Shown: positions 17,881 to 27,305 of the stretch, in pieces | How positions within the stretch are numbered: position 1 is the first letter of the stretch | Layout of the letters: each line of letters starts with the position of its first letter | NCBI GenBank assembly: GCA_019187495.1 | Contig: JABAQN010000029.1 | Span: 1-64,000 of the forward strand | DNA from: Steroidobacteraceae bacterium | GTDB lineage: Bacteria; Pseudomonadota; Gammaproteobacteria; Steroidobacterales; Steroidobacteraceae | Direction: 5' to 3' | Length of the DNA stretch: 64,000 nucleotides | The notes under the pieces: generated by a model | The model's input: only the letters and a program-made list of their open reading frames with translations | What the model was told of the DNA's origin: nothing | Databases searched by the model: none | Translations under genes and position numbers: made by a program

Positions 17881-18432
17881 ATGCGCACGCACCAGAACCA
17901 GCCGTTCGTCGTACAGCGGGACGTGAAGGCAGTCATGGTCCCGGCCGGCATCGAGGTCACGCTCAGACCGGGCCAGGCGGGCTACATCACCCAGGCGCTC
18001 GGCGGGAGCTTCACGCTCTATATCGACGGCAATCTCTTTCGCCTCGCGGGCGAGGACGCCCCGGCCATCGGCCAGGAGGTCGTGAAGGCGCCCGAGCTGC
18101 CGCCGAATGCCACGCTCGACGACCTGAAGGCGCTCATCTGGCGACAGATGGCCACCTGCTACGACCCGGAGATCCCGATCAACATCGTCGATCTCGGGCT
18201 CGTGTACGTGTGCGACGTGACCACGAACGACGACGGCACGCACGACGTCGACGTCAAGATGACACTCACCGCCCCGGGCTGCGGCATGGGTGAAGTGCTG
18301 GTGCAGGACGTCAGGGAGAAGGTGGAGATCATTCCGACGATCCGCTCGGTCGCGGTCGAGATGGTCTTCGACCCGCCGTGGAACCAGTCGATGATGTCGG
18401 AAGCCGCCCGCCTGCAGACGGGCATGTTCTAG
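17881..18432 (+). CDS. sufT: Fe-S maturation factor SufT (MIP18/DUF59 domain)
   Basis: A 183-residue protein. The C-terminal MIP18 domain (about residues 78-175) contains CYDPEIPINIVDLGLVY and LTAPGCGMGEVLVQDV with the conserved Cys. The N-terminal 75 residues (VMVPAGIEVTLRPGQAGYITQALGGSFTL) are the extra domain found in SufT. SufT acts in maturation of Fe-S proteins after cluster assembly. It starts two bases after the sufU stop, as last core gene of the suf set. Confidence 0.94.
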   Translation: MRTHQNQPFVVQRDVKAVMVPAGIEVTLRPGQAGYITQALGGSFTLYIDGNLFRLAGEDAPAIGQEVVKAPELPPNATLDDLKALIWRQMATCYDPEIPINIVDLGLVYVCDVTTNDDGTHDVDVKMTLTAPGCGMGEVLVQDVREKVEIIPTIRSVAVEMVFDPPWNQSMMSEAARLQTGMF

Positions 18433-18440
18433 GCGCCACC

Positions 18441-18947
18441 ATGAAGTACCTGACACTCGTCCGGCACGGCCAGGCCGAGTGGAAGGACGCGGCGACGAAG
18501 GATTTCGACCGGCCCCTCACGCGGCGCGGCCTCGCCGAGGCGGTCGATACCGCGCGGCGGCTGCATGCCATGGAGATCGGGGCGCCCGCGCTGCTGCTGA
18601 CGAGCCCGGCCGCACGCGCCATGCAGACCGCGGAAGCGCTCGCGCGCGAACTCGGCCTCGCGCGCCGCCTCGTGAAGCAAATCGACTCGCTCTATCTCGC
18701 TCCGCCGGACGAACTCGAGTCAGTGATCCGCGGCGCAGGCCCGCGCATCGGGCACCTGCTGCTCGTCGGCCACAATCCGGGGCTCGGTGAACTCGCGCTG
18801 CGGCTCGCGCCGCAGTCTGCGCCCGAAGCTTTCGCGACCGGAGCGGCCTTCCGTGTCTCCTTCGACGCCCGCGACTGGGGATCGATCGGGACCGCGAGCG
18901 AGGCGACGTACGAGACCCCGGGACGGTTCTTCGATCTCTGGCACTGA
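18441..18947 (+). CDS. sixA: Phosphohistidine phosphatase SixA-like
   Basis: A 168-residue small histidine phosphatase. The catalytic RHG motif is in LTLVRHGQAEWKD, and the second His is in LLVGHNPGLGEL. Length and the SPAARAMQTAEALA motif match SixA, which dephosphorylates phosphohistidine on Hpt domains or PTS components. It follows sufT by eight bases and is probably the last gene of the suf operon, though a functional tie to Fe-S assembly is not obvious. It converges on the DUF1501 gene with a 12-base gap. Confidence 0.9.
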   Translation: MKYLTLVRHGQAEWKDAATKDFDRPLTRRGLAEAVDTARRLHAMEIGAPALLLTSPAARAMQTAEALARELGLARRLVKQIDSLYLAPPDELESVIRGAGPRIGHLLLVGHNPGLGELALRLAPQSAPEAFATGAAFRVSFDARDWGSIGTASEATYETPGRFFDLWH

Positions 18948-18959
18948 GCGCGACCGCCC

Positions 18960-20369
18960 TCAGGCGAGAAAGCCGAGATCCTGCATCGCGAAGTTGCCGA
19001 TGCTCGGTGCGACGAGCGGCAGGTCCGCGTCCGTGACGCCAAACCATCGCGCGAGCGTCGCGGCATACTGGTCGGAGGAAGTCGTCGGGATGAACCTTCC
19101 GCCTCCCACGTCATCGGCGCCATCCGCAGCCAGCGTCGCATCGAGCCGCAGCACCGGATAGTTGCCGTAGAGTTCTCGCCCGTGCACGGCGCCGCCAACG
19201 ACCAGCTGCACGCCTCCCCAGGCGTGATCCGTGCCGTCGCCGTTCGAGGTGAGCGTGCGCCCGAAATCCGACTGGGTGAAAGCCGTGACGCTTTGCGCAA
19301 CCCCCATCTCCGCCGTGGCGCGATGGAACGCGGCGAGACACGCGCTCACGTTCGCGAGCAGGCCGGGCTGGTCCTGCGCCTGGTCATCGTGCGAATCGAA
19401 GCCGCCGGTCGCGACAAAGAAGATCTGCCGGGTGGCCTGCAGGGTGCCGCGCACGGCGATCAGTTCGGCGACGGTTTTCAGCTGCGTGCCGAGCGGTGAA
19501 GCGGGGAACGTGGTCGTAAACGGTGTCGAATTCGGCGCCCTCACCGACGCGAGCGCCGCGTTGACGCTCTGGGCGGACTGCAGGGCACGTTGCTGCACAC
19601 GGCCGAACGCCCGCTCGTAGAAGGTGGCGTAGTTGGCGCGCGCGACTTCGTCGAAGGCTGCCTTGCGCGCCACCGAGAGTGCGTCCGCCCCGTCGAGTCC
19701 GAAGAAGTCCACCGGCCCCGTGGGGCCGATGCTGTAGGGAATCGAAACCGCACCCGCCTGGAAGAGCGTCTGCCCGGAGAGCGAAATGTTGAGTGCGATC
19801 GAACCGCCCGCCTGCGACCCGAATGCATCCGCGATGCGCCCGGCCCAGCCGGATTTCGACGGTTCGCGCCCGCGCAACGAATGCCACTGGTCCTGCTGGT
19901 CGTTGTGCGAGAAGAGCTGCGGCGGCAGTGTCGCGGCGCCTGTTCGATACTGGTCGAGCGTGGTGGGCGCGATCAGCGGGCCGACATTCGCGACGACGGC
20001 GCACACTTCGTCCTGCTGGAACAGCGTCGCGATCTCCGGCATGGATGGATGCAGGCCGATCTGCGCGCCGTTCGGCAGTGGCACGAGCGGATCGATCGCG
20101 ATGAGATCCGACTGCGGCACGGCGAGATTCTGGCGCGCGAGCTGGTACGCCTGGTATTCCGCGTCGCTGCGCGGCACGACCATGTTCCAGGAATCATTGC
20201 CGCCGAACAGGAACACGCAGACGAGCGCCTTGTAGTCGGCGAACGGTGCGGAGGCGTTCACGACCTGTGCATGCACGGCGTCGGGCAGGCGACCGAACGC
20301 GAGTGCCGCACCCCCCGTCGCGGCGAGCTTCAGCAGCTGGCGGCGCTTGATGCGATGGCTCTGGCTCAT
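18960..20369 (-). CDS. DUF1501 family protein with twin-arginine signal
   Basis: A 469-residue exported protein. The signal RRQLLKLAATGGAALAFG near residues 9-26 carries the RR and hydrophobic stretch of a Tat signal. The body has the DUF1501 hallmarks VCVFLFGGNDSWNMVVP, FSHNDQQDQWHS, FDSHDDQAQ and TQSDFGRTLTSNGDGTDHAWGG, related to the sulfatase/alkaline phosphatase fold. Substrate is unknown. The ATG at 20369 was chosen because it begins the Tat signal. It follows the DUF1800 gene by 13 bases, the standard pairing of these two families. Confidence 0.93.
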   Translation of the reverse strand: MSQSHRIKRRQLLKLAATGGAALAFGRLPDAVHAQVVNASAPFADYKALVCVFLFGGNDSWNMVVPRSDAEYQAYQLARQNLAVPQSDLIAIDPLVPLPNGAQIGLHPSMPEIATLFQQDEVCAVVANVGPLIAPTTLDQYRTGAATLPPQLFSHNDQQDQWHSLRGREPSKSGWAGRIADAFGSQAGGSIALNISLSGQTLFQAGAVSIPYSIGPTGPVDFFGLDGADALSVARKAAFDEVARANYATFYERAFGRVQQRALQSAQSVNAALASVRAPNSTPFTTTFPASPLGTQLKTVAELIAVRGTLQATRQIFFVATGGFDSHDDQAQDQPGLLANVSACLAAFHRATAEMGVAQSVTAFTQSDFGRTLTSNGDGTDHAWGGVQLVVGGAVHGRELYGNYPVLRLDATLAADGADDVGGGRFIPTTSSDQYAATLARWFGVTDADLPLVAPSIGNFAMQDLGFLA

Positions 20370-20382
20370 GCGCGACTCTCCC

Positions 20383-22119
20383 TCAGTGCTGCAACGCGTA
20401 TTCGGGTGATGTGACGACGAGATACAACGCCTCGGCGACCTTGAGGCCGCCGAGCGTCGCCGGCGCGCGCTCGACCGCGGCGCGCGCCTGCGCCTGCAGC
20501 GTCTCTGAAATCCTGCCGCCGAGCAGCTTGTCGGCGATCCGGGCGACGAGCGCGGCCGGGTCATTGGCGAGCGCCGCCTCGGCGCTGATGTCGATCATCA
20601 CGAGATCCGGCTGCAGTCCCGGGCGCACCGCGGGACAACCCGTGACGGGCGCGGAGGTATAGCAGAAGGTCTGCACGAACAGCACGTTCGTGATGAGCGT
20701 GTTCAGGTACTCCGTGGCGATCTGCATCTCGGGGGCGACGAGCCCCTGGTCGGACATTTCGCCCGGTGGCGCGTACCCGGGGCTGAAGAAGTTGAATACC
20801 GACGGCGCCTGCAGCGGTCCCTGCCCGATCGAGTACGTGAGGTTCTGGGCGCCGTAGCGACCGCTCTGCGAGCGAGCGCCGTACGCACGCCAGAGCTGCG
20901 TCATCCGCAGCAGCGGCTCCTTGACCTTGCCGGCGGTCGCGGCCGTGGGAGGCTTGCGCGCGTCCGGATCGAGCAGCAGTGCGCGCACGACGGCGCCGAG
21001 GTTCCCGCGCCGCCCGCTGCCGTCGTTCGCGAAGACGGCCGCCACCCGACCGACGTACGCGGGCGATGGATTGCTCGTCACGAGGCGCTGGATCAGTTGC
21101 CGCGCGATGAATGGCGCAACATTCGGGTGATTGAAAATGTTGTCGAGCGCATCGTCGAGGTCCCGCGCGGGATCGGCGGGAATACGGGCCGGAATCTGCA
21201 CGAGCGCGGCGCCGGGGTAGCCCAGGACCTTCTTCGCGCCCGTGTCGTGCTGCTCGGGATAGGCCTGCATCGGCTGTACCTGGTTCTCGAGCGTCGGCCG
21301 GGCCTGGCCGAACCGGGTGGCGCCCGCCCAGTTCCAGCCGGTGTACACGTGCGCGAACCCTTCGATGACCGATTGATCGTAGGTCGGCACGGATTCGCCC
21401 TGCGCGCCGCGCTGCTCCGTGCCGTCGGCGTTCAGTTGCACGAGGCCGATGCTGAACAGCTGCATCAGTTCACGCGCGAAGTTCTCGTCGGGGCGGATGT
21501 TCAGCGCGACATCCGGCTTCTGGTTGCCGAGCATCGAGAGATAAAGGCCCATCGCCGGATGCAGCGCCACGTCTTCCATCAACGTGCGGAAATCGCCGAA
21601 TGCGTCGCGCGCGAGCGTGTCGTAATAATCGGCGAGCGCGAACGGAAACCTCTGCAGCACGCTCTGCTGCGAAACCACCATGATTTCCGACAGCGCGAAC
21701 GCGACCCGCTGGCGCAACTGGTCGGGCCCGTTCACCGCATTGCGAAACCAGATGTCGACCCGGTCCTCGTTCAGCTGCCCGATGTTCTGCACCGGTGGTG
21801 GCAGCGCCGCGTAAGCCGCCTGCACATGGGGAAGCTCGAGCGACACGGGCCGCTGCAGCTGCTCGTCGATCCAGCGCCCGTACGCGTTGGTCGAATCCCC
21901 GAGCCCCTGAAGGCGCTGCGCTTCCGCTTCCGTGGCGCCGAAGGTCGCCTGGTTCAGGAAGTCGAACGCTTCCGCCTTGGTGACACCCGCCGGGGGTGGC
22001 GGCGGCGGTGGCCCTCCGCCGCCGGGGCCCGAACCACCTCCGCCGCCGCAGGCGGTCGCGAGGAGCCCGATCGACGCAGCGGTCGCAAGTCGCACGCGAC
22101 GTTGCCAAATAGAACCCAT
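20383..22119 (-). CDS. DUF1800 family lipoprotein
   Basis: A 578-residue exported protein. The signal ends in LLATAC, followed by a poly-Gly and poly-Pro linker (residues 24-44), so the Cys is probably lipidated. The DUF1800 domain shows FLNQATFGATEAEAQRL, RVAFALSEIMVVSQQ, NFARELMQLFSIGL and HDTGAKKVLG...HPNVAPFIARQLIQRLV. Function is unknown; it is nearly always encoded with a DUF1501 protein, as here. An RBS-like CAGGGAG precedes the ATG at 22119. It is divergent from the esterase gene. Confidence 0.93.
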   Translation of the reverse strand: MGSIWQRRVRLATAASIGLLATACGGGGGSGPGGGGPPPPPPPAGVTKAEAFDFLNQATFGATEAEAQRLQGLGDSTNAYGRWIDEQLQRPVSLELPHVQAAYAALPPPVQNIGQLNEDRVDIWFRNAVNGPDQLRQRVAFALSEIMVVSQQSVLQRFPFALADYYDTLARDAFGDFRTLMEDVALHPAMGLYLSMLGNQKPDVALNIRPDENFARELMQLFSIGLVQLNADGTEQRGAQGESVPTYDQSVIEGFAHVYTGWNWAGATRFGQARPTLENQVQPMQAYPEQHDTGAKKVLGYPGAALVQIPARIPADPARDLDDALDNIFNHPNVAPFIARQLIQRLVTSNPSPAYVGRVAAVFANDGSGRRGNLGAVVRALLLDPDARKPPTAATAGKVKEPLLRMTQLWRAYGARSQSGRYGAQNLTYSIGQGPLQAPSVFNFFSPGYAPPGEMSDQGLVAPEMQIATEYLNTLITNVLFVQTFCYTSAPVTGCPAVRPGLQPDLVMIDISAEAALANDPAALVARIADKLLGGRISETLQAQARAAVERAPATLGGLKVAEALYLVVTSPEYALQH

Positions 22120-22273
22120 GATTTGCTCCCTGTGCGCCTCGGGCCCCGCCAATGTTCTATCCCGGGACAACGGACTATCGCCACGACGGTTGACCGGCGT
22201 CGACCTGTCGCCATTTGGCAGCAGTCATCCGGCGTCAACCGCCGCCCCGGCCGCGCGTTGCGTAACCCGGAGC

Positions 22274-23260
22274 ATGCCATTGAACATCCCGCCCCTCCGG
22301 AACCTCGCCGCCGCAGCGTGCCTTTACGCCGCCTTCGCCTTGGCCGTATCGGCCGCGCCAGCCGCCGAGCGCGGGCTGCGGGCACGACTGCAGGAAGCGC
22401 GCGAAGCGAGCCGGCAGGAACGCCCGGTCGCGGTACCCGCCGGGGCGAGCGCGATCCGCAACGTCGCCTACGGCAGCGATCCGGCGCAGCGCTTCGACGT
22501 CTATCTGCCCGCGAATGCCCGCAACGCGCCGGTGCTCTTTTACGTCCACGGCGGCGGATGGGCCAACGGCGACAAGACGAACCCCGGTACGGAGACCAAG
22601 GTGGCGTGGTGGCTGTCGAGGGGCTACGCAGTGATCTCCGGCAACTACCGCATGGTGCCGGTCGCGCGACCGCTCGAACAGGCGCGCGATGTGGCGCGCG
22701 CCGTGGCAACGGCACAGCGCCATGCCGGCGAATGGAACATCGACCCGAAACGTTTCGTCCTGATGGGGCATTCGGCGGGCGCGCATCTCGTTGCGCTCCT
22801 CGGCGCGCAACCGCGGCTGCTCACCGATGCCGGCGCGCAGCGCCCGCTCGGCATCGTGTCGCTCGACAGCGGCGCCCTCGACGTGCCGGCGCTGATGTCG
22901 GGGCAACGCGTACCCCGGCTCTACGAGAATGCCTTTGGCGACGACCACGGATACTGGGCTTCCACCTCGCCCATCGGACAGCTCTCCCGCGATTCGCTGC
23001 CGATGCTGGTCGTCTGCTCGTCCGTGCGCAGCTTCCCGACCTCCCCGTGCGACGAAGCCCGCAAGTTCGCCCGCAAGGCCGGCTCACTCGGTATCGCGGT
23101 CGAAGTACTGCCGCAAGACATGAAACACGGCGAAATCAACCACGACCTCGGTACGCCCTCGGCGTACACCACCGCGGTGTCGAACTACATCGACGCGCTC
23201 ACCGCGCGCGCCAGCATCCCACCATCGCCGGCCGTGAATCCGCTTCCGCCATCAGGCTGA
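22274..23260 (+). CDS. Secreted alpha/beta-hydrolase (esterase/lipase, HSL-like)
   Basis: A 328-residue protein with an N-terminal signal (LAAAACLYAAFALAVSAAPAA). The oxyanion motif HGGGW lies near residue 93 and the nucleophile in GHSAG near 164; a downstream His (KHGEIN) fits the third triad member. This matches carboxylesterases of the BD-FAE/HSL-like group; the natural ester is unknown. The start at ATG 22274 follows CCCGGAG. The 3' end overlaps the convergent MaoC-like gene by 62 bases. Confidence 0.88.
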   Translation: MPLNIPPLRNLAAAACLYAAFALAVSAAPAAERGLRARLQEAREASRQERPVAVPAGASAIRNVAYGSDPAQRFDVYLPANARNAPVLFYVHGGGWANGDKTNPGTETKVAWWLSRGYAVISGNYRMVPVARPLEQARDVARAVATAQRHAGEWNIDPKRFVLMGHSAGAHLVALLGAQPRLLTDAGAQRPLGIVSLDSGALDVPALMSGQRVPRLYENAFGDDHGYWASTSPIGQLSRDSLPMLVVCSSVRSFPTSPCDEARKFARKAGSLGIAVEVLPQDMKHGEINHDLGTPSAYTTAVSNYIDALTARASIPPSPAVNPLPPSG

Positions 23261-23996
23261 AATCGACCGCCTTGCCGTCCGCATGGGCGCGTTCCCGCAG
23301 GACAACGGCTGCGCCATAGCGAACCGGCCATTTCAGCCACAGGTCGAGCTGCTGCGCACCGCCCACCGGGTGCCCGACATGATGCAGGCACTGGATGGCG
23401 ATGCGTTGCGGGTGCGCTGACGCGCCCTCGAAGCCGAGTCGCCGTGCGTACCAGTCCCATTGGTGGAGCCCGTTGTAGTCCCCGGTCCACGAGGCATAGC
23501 GCCAACGCCGCGTGCCATCGGTGATCCAGCGCCGCTCCGTGCCGGCATCCGCCGCCACCTGCGGTGACACCCGCGGGGCGCCGAGTTCCGCGCCGCGCGA
23601 CTCACCTTCGCCGAAGCGGCCCCGCGAGTAGCAAGTCACGATGCTTTCCCACGCGCAGCCGTCGCGGTCGGTCAGCCGCGCATGCAGGTCGACCTCCACA
23701 CCCTTGTCGAGCACTCGCCAGCCGCCGACCGAGGACGTGAGTGCGCCGCTCAGCACGGGCTGCGCCGCGCGATGCAGGATCAGCCGGTTGCGCACCTGCA
23801 TCGTGCGCCACGGCGGCAGCGGCCACGACGGCTGCGTCAGCATCGCCATCGCGAGGCGGAACCCGAACAGGTGCGGATACACGATCGCGGCCGGATCGCC
23901 GCGCGTATCGACCGTAAACCCCTCCCAGCGCAACGCGAGCTCCGGAAAGCGCGCGCCGCGGCCCCAGCGATCCCGCGCCAGCAAGGCACGAGTCAT
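23199..23996 (-). CDS. MaoC-like hot-dog protein, probable acyl dehydratase
   Basis: About 265 residues. The C-terminal half carries RYASWTGDYNGLHQWDWYAR, containing the D-x4-H hydratase motif (DYNGLH) of MaoC-like enoyl hydratases, followed by the helix IAIQCLHHV. The N-terminal half looks like a degenerate second hot-dog fold. Substrate is unknown. Two starts are possible: ATG 23996 (used) or GTG 24050. It is divergent from typA and overlaps the esterase 3' end by 62 bases. Confidence 0.8.
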   Translation of the reverse strand: MTRALLARDRWGRGARFPELALRWEGFTVDTRGDPAAIVYPHLFGFRLAMAMLTQPSWPLPPWRTMQVRNRLILHRAAQPVLSGALTSSVGGWRVLDKGVEVDLHARLTDRDGCAWESIVTCYSRGRFGEGESRGAELGAPRVSPQVAADAGTERRWITDGTRRWRYASWTGDYNGLHQWDWYARRLGFEGASAHPQRIAIQCLHHVGHPVGGAQQLDLWLKWPVRYGAAVVLRERAHADGKAVDFSLMAEADSRPAMVGCWRAR

Positions 23997-24076
23997 GTAT
24001 CGCAAGGCCGATGGCGGCCCGCTGAATCGTTGCACGCAAGGCCCCCGCACTCGTTGTACGCCACTGTTCTCCCGGC

Positions 24077-24097
24077 GGCGCGCCCGAAAGGCGCGCC
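24077..24097. other. Self-complementary hairpin upstream of typA
   Basis: The 8-bp palindrome GGCGCGCC occurs twice (24077-24084 and 24090-24097) around CGAAA. It can form a strong hairpin in either strand and lies just upstream of the typA -10 element. Confidence 0.5.
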
Positions 24098-24103
24098 CGG
24101 ATA

Positions 24104-24112
24104 TGCTATCCT
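24104..24112 (+). promoter_or_regulatory. Extended -10 promoter of typA
   Basis: TGC plus TATCCT (24107-24112), 33 bases before the typA ATG. The 5' leader would include a run of seven T (24120-24126). This promoter is of the ordinary leadered kind, unlike several others in the window. Confidence 0.5.
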
Positions 24113-24145
24113 CCGCGACCTTTTTTTGCTGCCGGTCCCCGTTCC

Positions 24146-25963
24146 ATGCGCCCGCTTCGCAATATCGCGATCATCGCCCACGTCGACCACGGCAAGACGA
24201 CACTCGTCGACAAGCTGCTGCACCAGGCCGGCACCTTCGCCGCGCACCAGCACATCGCCGAACGCGTGATGGACTCGAACGACATCGAGCGCGAACGCGG
24301 CATCACGATCCTCGCGAAGAACACGGCCGTCGACTATGCCGGCACGCACATCAACATCGTCGACACACCGGGCCACGCCGATTTCGGCGGCGAGGTCGAG
24401 CGCGTGCTGTCGATGGTCGATGGCGTGCTGCTGCTCGTCGACGCCGTCGAGGGGCCGATGCCGCAGACGCGCTTCGTGACGCGCAAGGCGCTCGCGCTCG
24501 GCCTGCGGCCGATCGTCGTCGTCAACAAGGTCGACCGGCCGGCGGCGCGCGCCGACTGGGTCGTGAACCAGACGTTCGATCTTTTCGACAAGCTCGGCGC
24601 CACCGACGCGCAGCTCGACTTCCCGGTCGTCTATGCATCGGGCCTCAATGGCTGGGCATCCCTCGACGGCGGGGCGCAAGGCGCGGACATGCGACCGCTC
24701 TTCGACACGATCCTCGCGCACGTTCCCGCGCCGGGTGGCGACCCTGCCGCCCCGCTGCAGCTGCAGATATCCGCGCTCGACTACTCGAGTTTCGTCGGCC
24801 GCATCGGCATCGGCCGCATCCGCCGCGGCACGCTCACCGCCGGCGACGACGTGCTGCTGATGCGCGGCGCCGAGGCGCCGGCCCGCGTACGCGTCAACCA
24901 GATCTTCGGCTTCCGCGGCCTCGAGCGCGTGCCGATGGAGCGCGCCAGCGCGGGCGAGATCGTGCTCGTGAACGGCATCGACGAAATCGGCATCGGCGTG
25001 ACACTCGCGGACGCGGAGCAACCGGAGGCATTGCCCGCGCTGCGGGTCGACGAGCCGACGCTCACGATGAACTTCAGGGTCAACAACTCCCCGCTCGCGG
25101 GCACCGAGGGCAAGTTCGTCACGAGCCGACAGATCCGCGACCGGCTGCAGAAGGAACTGCTGACGAATGTCGCGCTGCGCGTCGCCGACACCGAGGACAC
25201 CGACGTGTTCCTCGTTTCCGGCCGCGGCGAGCTGCACCTGACGATCCTCGTCGAGAACATGCGCCGCGAGGGCTACGAACTCGCCGTGTCGCGCCCGCGC
25301 GTCGTGGTGCGGGAAGTCGACGGCGTGCGGCAGGAGCCTTACGAAATGCTCACCGTCGACGTCGACGAGTCGCACCAGGGCGCGGTGATGGAGGCGCTCG
25401 GCACGCGCCGCGGCGAACTGCAGGACATGGCGGCGGATGGCCGCGGGCGTGTCCGGCTCGACTACCGCATCCCCGCGCGCGGCCTGATCGGCTTCCAGGG
25501 CGAATTCCTGCGCCTGACGCGCGGCACCGGCCTCATGAGCCATGTGTTCGACGACTTCGCACCGATGAAGGACGACGTGCCGGCGCGCCGCAGCGGCGTG
25601 CTGATCTCGGCCGAAGCCGGCACCGCGGTCGCCTATGCGCTGTGGAAGCTGCAGGAGCGCGGCCGCATGTTCGTGACGCCGGGCGACAAGATCTACGAGG
25701 GCATGATCATCGGCATCCACAGCCGCGAAAATGACCTGGTCGTGAATCCGGCGAAAACCAAGCAGCTGACCAACATCCGCGCCGCGGGCAAGGATGACGC
25801 GATCCTGCTCACCCCGCCGATCGAGCTGACGCTCGAATCGGCCGTGGAGTTCATCGACGACGACGAGCTCGTCGAGGTGACGCCGCAATCGATCCGCCTG
25901 CGCAAGCGTGCCCTGAAGGAAAGCGACCGCCGCCGGGCGGCGCGGGAGACTAACGCGGCCTGA
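24146..25963 (+). CDS. typA: Translational GTPase BipA/TypA
   Basis: A ribosome-binding GTPase that aids 50S assembly and stress responses. The 605-residue length is standard. G motifs are [12 protein letters not shown] (P-loop), ERERGITI (switch I), [20 protein letters not shown] and the SAL-like YASGLNG. The C-terminal half includes [29 protein letters not shown] and the BipA-specific [23 protein letters not shown]. It stands alone between divergent and convergent neighbours. Confidence 0.97.
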   Translation: MRPLRNIAIIAHVDHGKTTLVDKLLHQAGTFAAHQHIAERVMDSNDIERERGITILAKNTAVDYAGTHINIVDTPGHADFGGEVERVLSMVDGVLLLVDAVEGPMPQTRFVTRKALALGLRPIVVVNKVDRPAARADWVVNQTFDLFDKLGATDAQLDFPVVYASGLNGWASLDGGAQGADMRPLFDTILAHVPAPGGDPAAPLQLQISALDYSSFVGRIGIGRIRRGTLTAGDDVLLMRGAEAPARVRVNQIFGFRGLERVPMERASAGEIVLVNGIDEIGIGVTLADAEQPEALPALRVDEPTLTMNFRVNNSPLAGTEGKFVTSRQIRDRLQKELLTNVALRVADTEDTDVFLVSGRGELHLTILVENMRREGYELAVSRPRVVVREVDGVRQEPYEMLTVDVDESHQGAVMEALGTRRGELQDMAADGRGRVRLDYRIPARGLIGFQGEFLRLTRGTGLMSHVFDDFAPMKDDVPARRSGVLISAEAGTAVAYALWKLQERGRMFVTPGDKIYEGMIIGIHSRENDLVVNPAKTKQLTNIRAAGKDDAILLTPPIELTLESAVEFIDDDELVEVTPQSIRLRKRALKESDRRRAARETNAA

Positions 25964-26004
25964 TTGAGCGCGCGGTCTGCGGCGGACAAGTCGCTACGCG
26001 CCCC

Positions 26005-27213
26005 TCAGCGCAACGGCGCGCCGCGGCGCGCCACCAGCAGCGGTACCCGCATCTCGTCCTTGCTCGTCCCCCCGTGCATCCCGATGAATCGCATCGGCTG
26101 CTCGCCGTCCAGCGTGTCGGTCAACGTAACAGGCCGCCGCGGCACCAGCACGTGCGTGCCGAGCCGACCGGCGAGCGCGTGACCATCGCCGAACCATCCC
26201 GCTTCGAGCAGCTCCTGGGAACGATGCACGTCGAATGCATCGCCCAGCGCTGAATACACGATCTCGGCGAAACGCTCCTGCTCATCCATTCGAACCGTGC
26301 AGAACGGCACGCGCGGCTCGCCGGCCAGCGGCAACTCGAGGCAGGCGGCGAGTTGCGGGAAATCCTCGAGCCGAAGTTGATCCCGGTCGGTGACGTCGAT
26401 GAAGCCGTGGTCGGCGGTGGCCATTACCAATGCATCGCGCGCACTCAGCCGCTCGACGAGTTGCCCAAACCACGCATCGAGCCGGCACACGACGGCGCCG
26501 GCTCGCTCGCTTGCGAAGCCCGCCTCATGGCTCACCGTATCGAAGTGCGGCAGGTAGACGAAGACAAATGCTTCGTCGCCCACATCGTCGAACACCTCGT
26601 CGATCCGGTCGCAGACCTCGTTCAGGCCGTGATAAGCGATGATCGTCGTCCCGGCATGGCTGTGGCGGGAAAACTCCGAGCCGGCAATCTGTGCAGGCAA
26701 CAGGGCGAATGCCGGCACGCGGCAGCGCGTCGTCCACGCCGACCAGCACCAGGTGTCGCGGGCGAGCACTTTGGATTCGTGATCGGCACGCAGATCCATC
26801 GGCAACGTGCGAATCAGCGCCCCGGCCGCCCGGGACCACATCAGCCAGCCGGGGTTTCCGTGCCCGGCGGGCGGCGCCGCCGCCGACAGCGCCGACAGCG
26901 CCGGCGCCGTGCTCGACGGAAACACGGAGTCGAGCGAACGAAAGTGAAAATGCGCGAGCGTGCCGCCCGGCTGGTGAAGACGGAGCGCACTCTCGCCGAG
27001 CCCGTCGATCAGCACGAAGACGGCGCCGCGGCTCGCGCCGAGCGCCTCGGCGACGGCGCGATCGCGCAGCGCAGGGACGGCACCGCCGGCGCCGAAACGC
27101 GCCGCGAGCGATGCCGCCAGAGAAACGATGCTGGAAGCGGCCGCGAAATCGGTTGGACCACGAGGCGTGAAACGGCTCAATCCCGGACCTCCGGCCGGCG
27201 TACGGCCATCCAT
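26005..27213 (-). CDS. Alkaline-phosphatase-superfamily protein (nucleotide pyrophosphatase/phosphodiesterase-like)
   Basis: About 402 residues with metal-binding motifs of the type I phosphodiesterase fold: VFVLIDGLGESAL (first Asp), FPSSTAPALSA (nucleophile Ser/Thr), YLPHFDTVSHEAG, MATADHGFIDV and the final FIGMHGGTSKDEMRVPLLV. No signal peptide is seen, so it is probably cytoplasmic. The substrate is unknown. The start is ATG 27213, nine bases after a TATATG; an ATG at 27225 would also be in frame. It is divergent from the PQQ dehydrogenase gene. Confidence 0.85.
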   Translation of the reverse strand: MDGRTPAGGPGLSRFTPRGPTDFAAASSIVSLAASLAARFGAGGAVPALRDRAVAEALGASRGAVFVLIDGLGESALRLHQPGGTLAHFHFRSLDSVFPSSTAPALSALSAAAPPAGHGNPGWLMWSRAAGALIRTLPMDLRADHESKVLARDTWCWSAWTTRCRVPAFALLPAQIAGSEFSRHSHAGTTIIAYHGLNEVCDRIDEVFDDVGDEAFVFVYLPHFDTVSHEAGFASERAGAVVCRLDAWFGQLVERLSARDALVMATADHGFIDVTDRDQLRLEDFPQLAACLELPLAGEPRVPFCTVRMDEQERFAEIVYSALGDAFDVHRSQELLEAGWFGDGHALAGRLGTHVLVPRRPVTLTDTLDGEQPMRFIGMHGGTSKDEMRVPLLVARRGAPLR

Positions 27214-27292
27214 GTGACGAACCATATATCACGCGTGACGGTGCCGCGGCGCGCACCCGGGATGCCGCCCGATCCGATTGCGCATGCCGCGG

Positions 27293-27298
27293 TAAGAT
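27293..27298 (+). promoter_or_regulatory. Candidate -10 of the PQQ dehydrogenase gene (leaderless type)
   Basis: TAAGAT ends seven bases before the ATG. No Shine-Dalgarno sequence is present between them. Predicted from sequence only. Confidence 0.4.
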
Positions 27299-27305
27299 CC
27301 ACCCC

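Noticed and set aside
21097-23319. Open frame of 740 codons spanning the DUF1800 gene and the esterase in another frame
   Set aside because: It crosses two real genes with motifs in other frames, and its own translation is low-complexity Arg/Pro-rich.
24120-24126. T7 run after the GGCGCGCC hairpin as an intrinsic terminator upstream of typA
   Set aside because: The T-run is 22 bases from the hairpin and lies after a good extended -10 for typA, so it is in the typA leader.
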